From JAFKFH01 sp017307375 (GTDB lineage: Bacteria; Pseudomonadota; Alphaproteobacteria; Ferrovibrionales; Ferrovibrionaceae): a DNA stretch of 64,000 bases. Below are positions 1-7,700 of the stretch, piece by piece (positions within the stretch are counted from its first letter, which is position 1; each line of letters starts with the position of its first letter). A program made the translations under genes and the position numbers. The notes beneath the pieces are model-generated. The model ran no database searches and had not been told where the DNA came from. It was given only the letters and a program-made list of their open reading frames with translations. The stretch covers positions 3,038,001 through 3,102,000 of the forward strand of contig OZ245874.1 of the NCBI GenBank assembly GCA_965229335.1, written 5' to 3'.

Positions 1-1
1 C

Positions 2-571
2 GACACGGCCGGGGTGCGGGTCGGGCTGCTATGCTATCCCCGCGTGCTCGGCTATGTCTTCAATCCGCTGAGCGTCTTCTATTTCGAGGACCCGGCCGGG
101 CGGATCGTCGCCGTGCTCTACGAGGTCAACAACACCTTCGGGCAGAGGCACGGCTATCTGATCCCCCTGGCCGAGCCCTGCGAGGCCGACGCGATGGTCC
201 GTCAGGCCTGCGAGAAATCCTTCTATGTCTCGCCGTTCATTGCCGTTACCGGGGGGTATCGCTTCCGCTGGCGCAGGCCTGGTGCCCGTTACGCCCTGAG
301 TATCGAGCAGGGCGATGCCGACGGACCTTTGCTGACCGCGACTTTTGCCGCGCGGCGCGTGCCGCTCGACGATCGCACGATCCTGTCCGTCTTCCTGCGA
401 CACCCGCTGGTCACCCTGAAGGTGATCGGTGCGATCCATTGGGAGGCGCTGAAGCTGTGGTCGAAGGGGATCGCCCTGCATCCCCGGCCCGAACCGCCGC
501 GGGAACCCGTCTCGATTCACTGGCCCGACACCAACCCCGTCGACGGAAGAACCCATGCGCTCTCGGCCTGA
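2..571 (+). CDS. DUF1365 family protein, 5' end outside the window
   Basis: The reading frame is open from the first bases, so the true start lies upstream and only about 189 C-terminal residues are present. The visible part has the DUF1365 signature: YPRVLGYVFNPLSVFYF near the beginning, then EVNNTFGQRHGYLIP, then a KSFYVSPF segment and aromatic residues around GGYRFRW. The biochemical role of DUF1365 is unknown. The family is regularly found beside a FAD amine-oxidase-like protein and a CFA-type methyltransferase in membrane fatty-acid modification clusters, and the CFA-type gene follows here with a 17-bp overlap, indicating one operon. An oxidoreductase upstream of the window is expected but not visible. 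Confidence 0.88.
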   Translation, partial: DTAGVRVGLLCYPRVLGYVFNPLSVFYFEDPAGRIVAVLYEVNNTFGQRHGYLIPLAEPCEADAMVRQACEKSFYVSPFIAVTGGYRFRWRRPGARYALSIEQGDADGPLLTATFAARRVPLDDRTILSVFLRHPLVTLKVIGAIHWEALKLWSKGIALHPRPEPPREPVSIHWPDTNPVDGRTHALSA

Positions 572-1760
572 TCAGAACCCTGCCCAACTGCCCGCCGTCG
601 AGCCGCGCTGGTGGTGGTCGCGGATCGACCGTATCGCAAGCCGCCTTGCCCGCGGGCGGCTCACCGTCGTTCTGCCCGGTGGTCAGACGCGCTCCTATGC
701 CGGTACCGGCGACGGCCCGCAGGCACTGGTCCATCTGCGGCGCTGGCGGGGGCTGTTGCGGGTGCTGGTCAGCGGCGATATCGGGTTTGCCGAGGCCTAC
801 ATGGCCGGCGACGTCGACAGCCCCGACCTTGCCGCGCTGACCGAACTGTTCGCCCGCAACGAGGCGGCGCTGGCGCAGGAACTGGGCGGCAGCTGGTTGC
901 GCCGGTTGGTAGACCGGCTGGGCCATCTGGCCCGGGCCAATACCCGGACCGGCAGCCGGCGCAACATCGCCTACCACTACGACCTGGGCAATGCGTTCTA
1001 CCGCCTGTGGCTCGACCCGACCATGACCTATTCGGCCGCCTGGTTCGAGCGTGACGATCAGGATCTGCGGGAGGCGCAGCTGGCGAAGTATCATCGGCTG
1101 GCGCGGCTGGCCGATCTGCAGCCCGGCCTCGATGTGCTCGAGATCGGCTGCGGCTGGGGCGGGTTTGCGCGGATTGCCGCCGAGGACTATGGCTGCAGCG
1201 TGACCGGCCTGACCCTGTCGGCCGAGCAGCATGCCCATGTCGAGGGGCTGGGACTGCCGGCTGTGCGGCCGCTGCTGGTCGATTATCGGGACGCGACCGG
1301 CAGCTATGATCGGATCGTTTCCATCGAGATGTTCGAAGCGGTCGGCGAGGAAAACTGGCCGACCTATTTCCGGCGCATCGGCGAACTGCTCAAGCCCGGT
1401 GGCGTGGCCGCGCTGCAGGTGATCACCATCGACGACCGGCGCTTCGAGAGCTACCGCCGCGGGGCCGACTTCATTCAGAAATACATCTTCCCCGGCGGCA
1501 TGCTGCCCAGCCCGGGCGCCATGCGCCGCGCGATCGCCGAGGCCGGTCTGAAGCTCGTCGCCGAGGACTATTTCGCCGACGGCTACGCCCGGACACTGGA
1601 ACGCTGGCGGCGCGATTTCGAACGGGCCTGGCCCGATATTGCGACCCTCGGCTTCGACGAACGCTTCCGCCGGATGTGGCGCTACTATCTCTGCTACTGC
1701 GAGGCCGGCTTTCGCAGCGGGGCGATCGACGTCGGCCATTTCCGGATCGAGAAGGCGTGA
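555..1760 (+). CDS. Cyclopropane-fatty-acyl-phospholipid synthase family methyltransferase
   Basis: A 401-residue SAM-dependent methyltransferase of the CFA synthase family, which adds a methylene or methyl group to the double bond of unsaturated phospholipid acyl chains. Visible marks are the SAM-binding glycine loop VLEIGCGWGGFA near residue 195, the upstream NIAYHYDLGNAFYRLWLD motif, MTYSAAWF, and the C-terminal RMWRYYLCYCEAGF block. Length is normal. The start overlaps the DUF1365 gene by 17 bp and the stop overlaps the next gene, so translation is coupled. In Rhodobacter a related enzyme belongs to a pathway making methylated and furan fatty acids during singlet-oxygen stress; whether this copy makes cyclopropane, methyl or furan products cannot be told from sequence. 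Confidence 0.9.
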   Translation: MRSRPDQNPAQLPAVEPRWWWSRIDRIASRLARGRLTVVLPGGQTRSYAGTGDGPQALVHLRRWRGLLRVLVSGDIGFAEAYMAGDVDSPDLAALTELFARNEAALAQELGGSWLRRLVDRLGHLARANTRTGSRRNIAYHYDLGNAFYRLWLDPTMTYSAAWFERDDQDLREAQLAKYHRLARLADLQPGLDVLEIGCGWGGFARIAAEDYGCSVTGLTLSAEQHAHVEGLGLPAVRPLLVDYRDATGSYDRIVSIEMFEAVGEENWPTYFRRIGELLKPGGVAALQVITIDDRRFESYRRGADFIQKYIFPGGMLPSPGAMRRAIAEAGLKLVAEDYFADGYARTLERWRRDFERAWPDIATLGFDERFRRMWRYYLCYCEAGFRSGAIDVGHFRIEKA

Positions 1761-3061
1761 TCGGCCGCGGCGCGCTGGTAGCCTATGCGCTGCCGGCGCT
1801 GGCGCTCTCGCTGCCGACCATTCCGGCCTACGTCTATCTGCCCGGGCTCTATGCCGAGCGCGTCGGTCTCGCCTCGACGGCAGCCATCCTCTTCGCGGTC
1901 AGGATGGCCGACATCCTGGCGGACCCGCTGGTCGGCTGGGTTGCGGACCGGTGGGGGCGGCGCAAGGCGCTGATCGCGGTCGGCGCGCCGATTGCCGGTA
2001 TCGGCCTGGTCTGCCTGTTCACGCCCGGGGCCGGCACCGGCCCGGCCCAGCTCGCGCTCTGGGCGCTCGCGCTCTATGTCGGCTGGTCGATGGTCGCCAT
2101 TCCCTATCAGGCCTGGGGGGCCGACCTGGCGACGGGCTATGATGCCCGCAGCGCCGTCGCCTTCGTTCGCGAACTTGCCGGACTTGCCGGTATCCTGGCA
2201 GCAGGGATCTTGCCGGTCGTCGTCACGCGGACCGGTGGCGATCTTGCCGCCAGCGTCGCTGCCGTCGCCTGGGCCGGCATCGCGATCGGCGTGCCCGCAT
2301 TCCTGCTGCTGCTGTTGGTCGTGCCCGAGAGGCGGCGCGCTCCCGCCCAGCCGGTCGGGCCGGCTGCCATGCTGCAGGTTTTCCGCAATCAGCCGTTCCT
2401 GCGGCTGATGGTGGCCTGGTCGGGCAACGGTCTAGCCAACGGCCTCGCCGCCGCGTTGTTTCCGTTGTTCCTGCGGCACCGGCTGGAAGCGTCGGAAAGC
2501 GACACCGCGCTGGCGATGCTGCTCTACTTCCTGGCCGGGATCCTCGCCGTTCCGTTCTGGCTATGGCTGAGCCGGCGCGTGGGCAAGCATCGCGCCTGGT
2601 GCGTCGCCATGCTGTGCTGTTCGGCCGCCTTCGTCTGGGCCCCGCTGCTCGGGCCAGGGGCGATCGGCTGGTTTCTGGCGATCTGCGTGGTGACGGGGGC
2701 GACACTCGGTGCCGATCTTGCCTTGCCGTCGGCACTTCAGGCCGACGTGCTGGACTACGACCGCTGGCGTTTCCGCACCGAACGTTCCGGCCTGATGTTT
2801 GCGCTGTGGACGATGGCGACCAAGCTTGCGGCCGGCGCCGCGGTCGGCCTCGGTCTCGGCCTGCTCGCAGCTGCCGGCTTCTCGACCGATGGCGGTAATG
2901 ACGAGTGGCAGCTCACGCTGCTCGCATTGATCTACGGGGGGCTGCCCGTCGTAATCAAATTATCGGTAATTGGTTTGATCTGGCGCTACAGGATCACGGC
3001 GCGTGCCCATCGTGCGCTGTCCCGGCGTCTGGCCGTGAGGATGCGATGCGCGGATATCTGA
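1757..3061 (+). CDS. MFS / GPH-type (MFS_2) membrane carrier
   Basis: A hydrophobic protein of 434 residues with about twelve membrane segments, of the glycoside-pentoside-hexuronide:cation symporter type. The loop between helices 2 and 3 reads ADPLVGWVADRWGRRKALI, the MFS_2 version of the conserved motif, and a second half-motif LWLSRRVGKHR follows the mid-point. The GTG start at 1757 is chosen because it overlaps the TGA of the methyltransferase and places the first helix at the N terminus; an ATG farther upstream at 1676 would add 27 charged residues read out of the preceding gene. The substrate is unknown. Its place in a lipid-modification operon suggests a lipid or lipid-precursor carrier rather than a sugar transporter, which is inference. 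Confidence 0.82.
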   Translation: MIGRGALVAYALPALALSLPTIPAYVYLPGLYAERVGLASTAAILFAVRMADILADPLVGWVADRWGRRKALIAVGAPIAGIGLVCLFTPGAGTGPAQLALWALALYVGWSMVAIPYQAWGADLATGYDARSAVAFVRELAGLAGILAAGILPVVVTRTGGDLAASVAAVAWAGIAIGVPAFLLLLLVVPERRRAPAQPVGPAAMLQVFRNQPFLRLMVAWSGNGLANGLAAALFPLFLRHRLEASESDTALAMLLYFLAGILAVPFWLWLSRRVGKHRAWCVAMLCCSAAFVWAPLLGPGAIGWFLAICVVTGATLGADLALPSALQADVLDYDRWRFRTERSGLMFALWTMATKLAAGAAVGLGLGLLAAAGFSTDGGNDEWQLTLLALIYGGLPVVIKLSVIGLIWRYRITARAHRALSRRLAVRMRCADI

Positions 3062-3600
3062 TGTCCATGATGGCCGGCCTGGCCCTGATACTGGCGGGAT
3101 GCGGGGGTATGAAGATCGACGAGGTCGCAAGGCCCGATCCGGTGTTCCGGATCGAGGACTATTTTCAGGGAAAATCCGCCGCCACCGGCATGTTCGTCGA
3201 CCGTTTCGGCAAGGTGCGCCGGCAGTTCGTCGTCGACCTCGATGGCGCCTGGGACGGCCGCCAGCTGACGCTGACCGAGGATTTCCGTTACGACGACGGC
3301 GAGACCGAACGCCGCGTCTGGACCTTCCTGCGTCAGCCCGACGGTACGTACGAGGGCAAGGCCGACGGTGTCATCGGAACCGGGCGCGCGGAAGCCCGGG
3401 GCAATGCGTTCAACCTGCGCTACCGTTTTGCCCTGAAGGTTGGCGACGATCGCTGGGATGTCAGTTTCGACGACTGGATGTTCCTGCAGCCCGACGGCGT
3501 GGTGCTGAACCGTGCCACCGTCACCAAGCTCGGCTTCGAGATCGGCACCGTCATCGTCTCTTTCCGCCGTCTCAATGGCGGCCGGCCCGCCGGCGGATGA
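3046..3600 (+). CDS. DUF3833 family lipoprotein
   Basis: A 184-residue secreted lipoprotein. The N terminus MRGYLMSMMAGLALILAGC has an Arg, a hydrophobic core and a lipobox (LAGC) with the acylated Cys at residue 19. The mature part matches DUF3833: a DYFQGK segment, a Gly-Lys-Val core, then repeated Trp/Phe strand patterns ending WMFLQPDGVVLNRATVTK. ATG 3046 is preferred to ATG 3061 because it supplies the positive n-region and sits after a GTGAGG ribosome site; it overlaps the carrier gene by 16 bp. The family is of unknown function but is a standard partner of CFA-like/DUF1365 clusters. The 3' end overlaps the opposing SnoaL-like gene by 29 bp. Confidence 0.85.
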   Translation: MRGYLMSMMAGLALILAGCGGMKIDEVARPDPVFRIEDYFQGKSAATGMFVDRFGKVRRQFVVDLDGAWDGRQLTLTEDFRYDDGETERRVWTFLRQPDGTYEGKADGVIGTGRAEARGNAFNLRYRFALKVGDDRWDVSFDDWMFLQPDGVVLNRATVTKLGFEIGTVIVSFRRLNGGRPAGG

Positions 3601-3991
3601 GGCCGATGATGCCGCCCAGCAGCGGCAGGCGGCCGTAGAAATAGGTGCCCGAGTCCCAATGGTCGATGTGGCGCGATGCGTGCCCGTCGGCCTGTAGCTC
3701 GACTTCGCTCATGCCCGGTATTTCCCAGGGCTTGCCCCGGAAGCGGCACGAGAAGTTCCAGCGCAGCAGCCATGTCCCGTCGCCCGCGTCGGCTGCCCGG
3801 GTCACGAAAAACCGCGGCACTTCCAGGGTCTCGAACATCGAGGCCAGCAACGCCCGCAACGCCGGCGTCCCCTGGATATCGTTGAACGGATCGCGGAAGT
3901 GGATATCGGGCGCGAACACCTCCTCGAGCCGATCGAGGTTGCCCGGCGACACGGTTTCCCAGAACCGGACATAGCGATCGATCGGGCGCAT
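3572..3991 (-). CDS. SnoaL-like / NTF2-fold protein
   Basis: A 139-residue protein with the SnoaL-like layout: helix-rich start (YVRFWETVSPGNLDRLEEVFAPDIHFRDPFND), a mid-region ALLASMFETLEVPRFFV and a strand-rich end with GKPWEIPGMSEVELQADG and IDHWDSGTYFYGRLP. The fold serves both small enzymes (isomerases, cyclases) and binding proteins, so the activity cannot be assigned. The start codon overlaps the stop of the SDR gene (ATGA), showing it is the last gene of a three-gene minus-strand operon. Its 3' end overlaps the plus-strand DUF3833 gene by 29 bp, tail to tail. A similar protein accompanies the lipid-modification cluster in other alphaproteobacteria as far as I recall. Confidence 0.8.
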   Translation of the reverse strand: MRPIDRYVRFWETVSPGNLDRLEEVFAPDIHFRDPFNDIQGTPALRALLASMFETLEVPRFFVTRAADAGDGTWLLRWNFSCRFRGKPWEIPGMSEVELQADGHASRHIDHWDSGTYFYGRLPLLGGIIGLIRRRAGRH

Positions 3992-4731
3992 CAGCGCAGC
4001 ATCCTTCTGGTCAGGCCGAACAACAGGGGCGCCGGCAGCAGGCGGAGGAGGCCCATCGCCAGCGCCATCCGCCACGGCAATGCCAGCGAGAAGGGGCGGC
4101 CCGGCAGACGGTCGAGGATGATCCGCGCAGCCTCGTCGGCCTCGATCAGGAACGGCATCGGGAAATCGTTGCCGGCGGTCAGCGGCGTGCGCACGAAGCC
4201 GGGCGCAACGACGGTCAGGGCGATGCCGTGGCGCTCGAGATCGGGCTTCAGGCTTTCCGCCAGGTTGATCAGCGCGGCCTTGGTGGCCCCGTAGGCGCCG
4301 CCGCCGGGCAGGCCGCGCCAGCCGGCGACCGAGGCGACCAGGACGATATGGCCGCTGCGCCGCGCCATCATCCGCTCCATGACCGGGACCAGGCCGTTGA
4401 CCGTACCCATCAGGTTCGTCTCGACCATGTCGCGCATCGTCGCGACGTCGAAGCCGGCCGCCCAACTCGGCCGATAGGTACCGGCATTGAGGATGGCCAG
4501 CGCGATCGGGCCGGCGGCTTCGATCGCCGCGACCGTCGCGGCATTGGCGGCGGCATCGCGCACATCCAGCGGATAGGCCGCGATATCTGTGCCCTCCGCG
4601 GCCAGCGCATCGAGTGCCTCTGACGGCCGGGCACTGGCGGCGACGCGCCAGCCGCGTGCCGCCAGGCCCAGCGCGAGGGCGCGCCCGATACCGGTCGAGG
4701 CACCGGTGACCCAGGCGAGCTGGCCGGTCAT
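3991..4731 (-). CDS. Short-chain dehydrogenase/reductase (SDR)
   Basis: A classical SDR of 246 residues. The N-terminal nucleotide-binding motif is VTGASTGIG (residues 8-16), followed by LDVRD, the NAG motif (ILNAGTY), a catalytic Ser in VLVASVAG and the YxxxK pair in AYGATKAA. NAD(P)-dependent oxidation or reduction of an alcohol/ketone is therefore expected; the substrate is unknown. A C-terminal extension of about 40 residues with a hydrophobic stretch (LPWRMALAMGLLRLLPAPLLFGL) could anchor it to the membrane, consistent with a lipid substrate. It is translationally coupled on both sides through 4-bp ATGA overlaps with the DUF6134 gene upstream and the SnoaL-like gene downstream. Confidence 0.9.
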   Translation of the reverse strand: MTGQLAWVTGASTGIGRALALGLAARGWRVAASARPSEALDALAAEGTDIAAYPLDVRDAAANAATVAAIEAAGPIALAILNAGTYRPSWAAGFDVATMRDMVETNLMGTVNGLVPVMERMMARRSGHIVLVASVAGWRGLPGGGAYGATKAALINLAESLKPDLERHGIALTVVAPGFVRTPLTAGNDFPMPFLIEADEAARIILDRLPGRPFSLALPWRMALAMGLLRLLPAPLLFGLTRRMLR

Positions 4732-5396
4732 CGACCGCACCGGGTGCAGGCATAGTCGATGACCGAGCCATCGCGTCCCTTGAAGCGCATCCCCAGCCAG
4801 CGGCCCTCGGCGTCGTACCAGGTATCGACGTCGAGGTCGCCGGCATAGGTCAGGCGACGGGCGGGCAGGGTGCCGACGCCGGTGACGATGCTGTCTTCGC
4901 CGCGATCGGTGATCGTCACGTCGTTGCGTTTGCCGGTCAGCGTATTGACGACAACCCCGGGCCCTGTCGGCGGCTGGCGCCAGTGGCTCGTGGCGATGAC
5001 GTCGCGCGGGGCGACCCAGGACCCGGCGGTTCCGGACACGTCGAGACCGTCGCCCGTGGCCTCCACCTTGACCACCGTCCTTTCCCCATCGTCGTTGGTT
5101 TCCGCCGTCAGGGCGACCAGCCGATCCTTCTCCCAGGTTTCGGCGCTGCGATAGGCGAAGCGGAAGACCGGAATGATCGCGAGCTTGATCACCATGTCGC
5201 TCGCGGCAGCTATCTGCCAGGCTTGGGGTTCCTGGCGGAAGGTAAGGATGTGCTGCCCGATCGGCTCGCCGTTCCGGCTGATCGTCAGCGCGTATTCGGG
5301 GCCGTACAGAGCGGCAATCTGATCGACCGGCCTGGCGGCGGCCAGGCTTGGCGACGCGACCAGGAAAACCAGGCAGGCAAACAAGCGGGACCGCAT
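4728..5396 (-). CDS. Exported DUF6134-like protein
   Basis: A 222-residue protein with a cleavable signal peptide (MRSRLFACLVFLVASPSLAAA). The mature part is strand-rich: YALTISRNGEPIGQHILTF, a TWEKDRLVALTAETND block, VVKVEATGDGLDVSG, and a closing YDAEGRWLGMRFKGRDGSVIDYACTRC segment. This resembles the DUF6134 family of periplasmic proteins of unknown function, possibly a lipid-binding beta fold. ATG 5396 is preferred to the in-frame ATG 5402 because the GGGAGA ribosome site ends directly at 5403, giving six bases of spacing for 5396 and none for 5402. It is the first gene of the minus-strand operon with the SDR and SnoaL-like genes. A two-Cys CTRC motif near the end could form a disulfide. 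Confidence 0.75.
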   Translation of the reverse strand: MRSRLFACLVFLVASPSLAAARPVDQIAALYGPEYALTISRNGEPIGQHILTFRQEPQAWQIAAASDMVIKLAIIPVFRFAYRSAETWEKDRLVALTAETNDDGERTVVKVEATGDGLDVSGTAGSWVAPRDVIATSHWRQPPTGPGVVVNTLTGKRNDVTITDRGEDSIVTGVGTLPARRLTYAGDLDVDTWYDAEGRWLGMRFKGRDGSVIDYACTRCGR

Positions 5397-5495
5397 CGAC
5401 ATTCTCCCGTGGCGCGAGGATTGACACCCCCGCACCATGGTACGCCGTTCCGCCCGCGGCGGATCAGCGATGACCGGTGCTGCGTCGATCCGCGG

Positions 5496-5996
5496 TCAGT
5501 CGGTCAGGTGGATGAACGTGTCGACCAGTTCATGCATGTTGGTCGTGCGCCGACACCGCTCGATCTTTTCTTCCAGCATCTCCTGCTCCTCCCGTGGCGG
5601 CCCGGATTCACCGGCAATGGCCTCGTCATCACGCCAACCGACCGGATCGGCCTTGATCGCCGCGCAGATATGGTCGCGCACCGCCTCGAACGTCATCGGC
5701 GCTTCTTCCGTCAGGTCGTAGCGGTAGGTAAAATTGCGGAAGATGGCGTTGAGGACCTTGCGCCACGACGTTCCCTTGACGCCGAGCTTCGTTGTCCCGG
5801 TGATCCGCCAGCACCTGCCCGTGACATCGACGATCCGCATGTCCGCGTAGTCGCCTTGAAGGTCATAGGGCGTCAGCGTGGCGAAATCGGTCTCGCCGAG
5901 AAAATACTCGATCTCGTCGTGGACATCGTCGTACCAGCCGCCGGCCGGCGCCCGGATCAGGGCTAAAACCGGAAACTGGAAGGGTAGAGCGGTCAT
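5496..5996 (-). CDS. Putative immunity protein paired with the upstream toxin
   Basis: A 166-residue soluble, acidic protein I do not recognise. It has no signal peptide or membrane segment. Notable stretches are WYDDVHDEIEYFLGETDF near the N terminus, a central strand region MRIVDVTGRCWRITGTTKLG, and an acidic C-terminal helix (EEQEMLEEKIERCRR). The start is preceded by a strong GGAGGA ribosome site that overlaps the stop of the toxin gene, with 12 bp between the genes. Being a small acidic protein directly downstream of a toxin with a C-terminal nuclease domain is the standard arrangement for a cognate immunity protein. The call rests on context only; the family is not identified. Confidence 0.6.
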   Translation of the reverse strand: MTALPFQFPVLALIRAPAGGWYDDVHDEIEYFLGETDFATLTPYDLQGDYADMRIVDVTGRCWRITGTTKLGVKGTSWRKVLNAIFRNFTYRYDLTEEAPMTFEAVRDHICAAIKADPVGWRDDEAIAGESGPPREEQEMLEEKIERCRRTTNMHELVDTFIHLTD

Positions 5997-6008
5997 CGTT
6001 TCCTCCGG

Positions 6009-7124
6009 TCAACGAACAAGGTCGGATCCGTGCAAGGCCAGATCGAGCTTCAAATTCTTGAACCACAAAGGAGTGCCGTACCAGTATTTCTGAAGCGCGT
6101 TGTATTGCGGCAATCCTTTATAGGGTCCGTGCAAACGCCCGTGAACCGACAGATCTTTCGGCATTCCGATGATGTTCAACGGATGGTTCTTGATTGCATC
6201 GGGAATATGCCGGCCGATTCCTTCGTTCCGATGGACGATCCAGTGGTGGCCGTGCTGGTATTTCTCCAGCATGCCATGTTTGCCGAGCTGGCTGCGCACA
6301 TACTTCCACTTGGTATGCGACGGTTTCTCCGCGCGGATCGGCCCCATGACGGCGTATCTGGCGGCTTCCCGCGCGCCTTTGAGGCCGCCTTTCCTGGCGC
6401 CGGTCAGCGCGGCCTTGGCGATGAACTTGGCGGGCGCGCCGACCAGAAACAGGTCCGACAGGAACATGGCGCCGTTCAGCGCGGCACTGCCGTAATTTCC
6501 TTCCTCGAGGTCTGCGAGGGTGTTGCGGCCGGCGCCCCACAATGGAATGAGCGACTCTAGGTCGTCCGCATGTCCGATAGAGCTCTTTCGCTTCTCTTCG
6601 CCGGCATCACGCGCAGGCTCCTGGAAAAACACGTCACCCAACGGGCTGAGGATTGCCGGTGCGGCATCGGGCAGGGCGTCCGCGAGACCCGGGGCGCTCG
6701 GTCGGTTGAGGATCGGATCCTTCTGGCCAACATCGGGCGCCTGGAGCGGACGACCGTCGGGCGCTATGCTGAACAGCTCGGGGTAGGATAGAATACCTGA
6801 AGTCGATCGGGGCACTTCCGAAAGTGCTTCCGGCGCCATCGTCTCGCCGCCGGTCGGTTCGTCGGCGATCCCGATGCCCGACATCTGCGGACGCCCGGGA
6901 TACGCGATGGGCGATTGGTCCGGCAGATAGCCTGGAGCAAGCGCGGAATCAGGCGGCGCGGCGTTCGACGGGTCGAGAGTAGAGAGAATGCCGCGGCCAC
7001 GCATCGTGGCTTCGGCCAGCGCGCCCGGCGGGGGTAACTCGTCGTCATTCAGTCCGGCATAAAAAGCCGGACCAAGGCGTCCGCGCGTGTCGGCGCGGCC
7101 CCGTGAGTGGAAGGCAACGGGCAT
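6009..7124 (-). CDS. Polymorphic toxin with C-terminal GHH-type HNH/EndoVII nuclease domain
   Basis: A 371-residue protein in three parts. Residues 1-188 are Pro/Gly-rich and low in secondary structure, with no signal peptide and no Rhs, PAAR or VgrG motif. Residues 189-268 form a hydrophobic linker (LIPLWGAGRNTLADLEEGNY and following) of the kind preceding toxin domains in polymorphic toxins. Residues 269-371 hold a His-rich nuclease-like domain: HGHHW at 291-295, IKNHPLNI at 311-318 and HGRLHG at 328-333, matching the GHH/LHH/WHH group of the HNH/EndoVII superfamily. An ATG with a GGAGA site lies behind a TTGACA promoter. Codon choice and GC look less extreme than in neighbours, compatible with transfer. 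The delivery route is not visible. Confidence 0.72.
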   Translation of the reverse strand: MPVAFHSRGRADTRGRLGPAFYAGLNDDELPPPGALAEATMRGRGILSTLDPSNAAPPDSALAPGYLPDQSPIAYPGRPQMSGIGIADEPTGGETMAPEALSEVPRSTSGILSYPELFSIAPDGRPLQAPDVGQKDPILNRPSAPGLADALPDAAPAILSPLGDVFFQEPARDAGEEKRKSSIGHADDLESLIPLWGAGRNTLADLEEGNYGSAALNGAMFLSDLFLVGAPAKFIAKAALTGARKGGLKGAREAARYAVMGPIRAEKPSHTKWKYVRSQLGKHGMLEKYQHGHHWIVHRNEGIGRHIPDAIKNHPLNIIGMPKDLSVHGRLHGPYKGLPQYNALQKYWYGTPLWFKNLKLDLALHGSDLVR

Positions 7125-7173
7125 ATCGTTCTCCGCAATTGTTTATATATACACCTCTGCTGAGGATGGTTGA

Positions 7174-7202
7174 ATGTTGTTACGTGAGTGCAAGGTTGTC
7201 AA
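7174..7202 (-). promoter_or_regulatory. Candidate sigma-70 promoter of the toxin gene
   Basis: On the minus strand a perfect TTGACA (complement of 7197-7202) is followed after 17 bp by CAACAT (complement of 7174-7179), a weak -10. The surrounding bases are AT-rich compared with the window, and the predicted transcript would start about 40-50 bases before the toxin ATG. A TATATATAAA stretch nearer the gene is an alternative -10. Confidence 0.42.
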
Positions 7203-7225
7203 GAACAAAAAGTGAACACGCTGTC

Positions 7226-7266
7226 CAAAAGAAAAGGCGCTCCCGGGCAGCCCTCCCGGAAGCGCC
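7226..7266 (-). terminator. Rho-independent terminator of mscL
   Basis: On the minus strand a hairpin with six outer pairs (GGCGCT/AGCGCC), one mismatch and five inner pairs (CCGGG/CCCGG) spans 7236-7266 and is followed by TTTTCTTTTG (7226-7235). It lies 20 bp after the mscL stop and separates mscL from the toxin promoter. Confidence 0.85.
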
Positions 7267-7286
7267 GGACGGATCGTCAGGCGCGA

Positions 7287-7700
7287 TCAGCGCTGCTTCA
7301 GCAGGTCGCGGATCTCTTCGAGCAATACCTCCTGGCGCGGCGGGGCCGGCGGCGGTTCGTCCTTCTTGGCGCTGCCGAACATCCGGTTGACCTGGCGGAT
7401 CAGCAGGAACACGGCGAAGGCCACGATCAGAAAGCGGATGACCGCGTTGATGAACAGGCCGTAGTTCAGCGTGGCGGCCCCCGCCGCCTTGGCCGCGGCG
7501 AGGGTGGGGTAGGAACCGCCCGAGAGCGTGATGAAGAAATCCGAGAAATCGATCCCGCCGATGACGACACCCAGGGGCGGCATGATGATGTCGTTGACCA
7601 GCGAGTTGACGATGGTGGTGAAGGCCGCGCCGATGATGACGCCGACCGCGAGGTCGAGCACGTTGCCGCGCAACGCGAAGGCCTTGAACTCCTTGAGCAT
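7287..7700 (-). CDS. mscL: Large-conductance mechanosensitive channel MscL
   Basis: A 137-residue homologue of MscL, the stretch-gated pore that releases solutes on hypo-osmotic shock. The N-terminal amphipathic helix and pore helix read MLKEFKAFALRGNVLDLAVGVIIGAAF, followed by the conserved IVNSLVNDIIMPPLG, a periplasmic loop with a Gly-rich insert, the second membrane helix (FLIVAFAVFLLIRQVNR) and a C-terminal charged helix with a Pro-rich hinge (EPPPAPPRQ). Length is normal. The ATG at 7700 has a GGAGGG ribosome site seven bases upstream; more distal in-frame starts would add a Pro-rich leader with no homology. It is transcribed alone and ends in a clear terminator. Confidence 0.97.
   Translation of the reverse strand: MLKEFKAFALRGNVLDLAVGVIIGAAFTTIVNSLVNDIIMPPLGVVIGGIDFSDFFITLSGGSYPTLAAAKAAGAATLNYGLFINAVIRFLIVAFAVFLLIRQVNRMFGSAKKDEPPPAPPRQEVLLEEIRDLLKQR

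Noticed and set aside
5403..5450. ECF sigma (RpoE-type) promoter GGAAC...GTC before the DUF6134 operon
   Set aside because: The half-sites are present but the spacing is about 21 bp, too long for the usual 16-17 bp.
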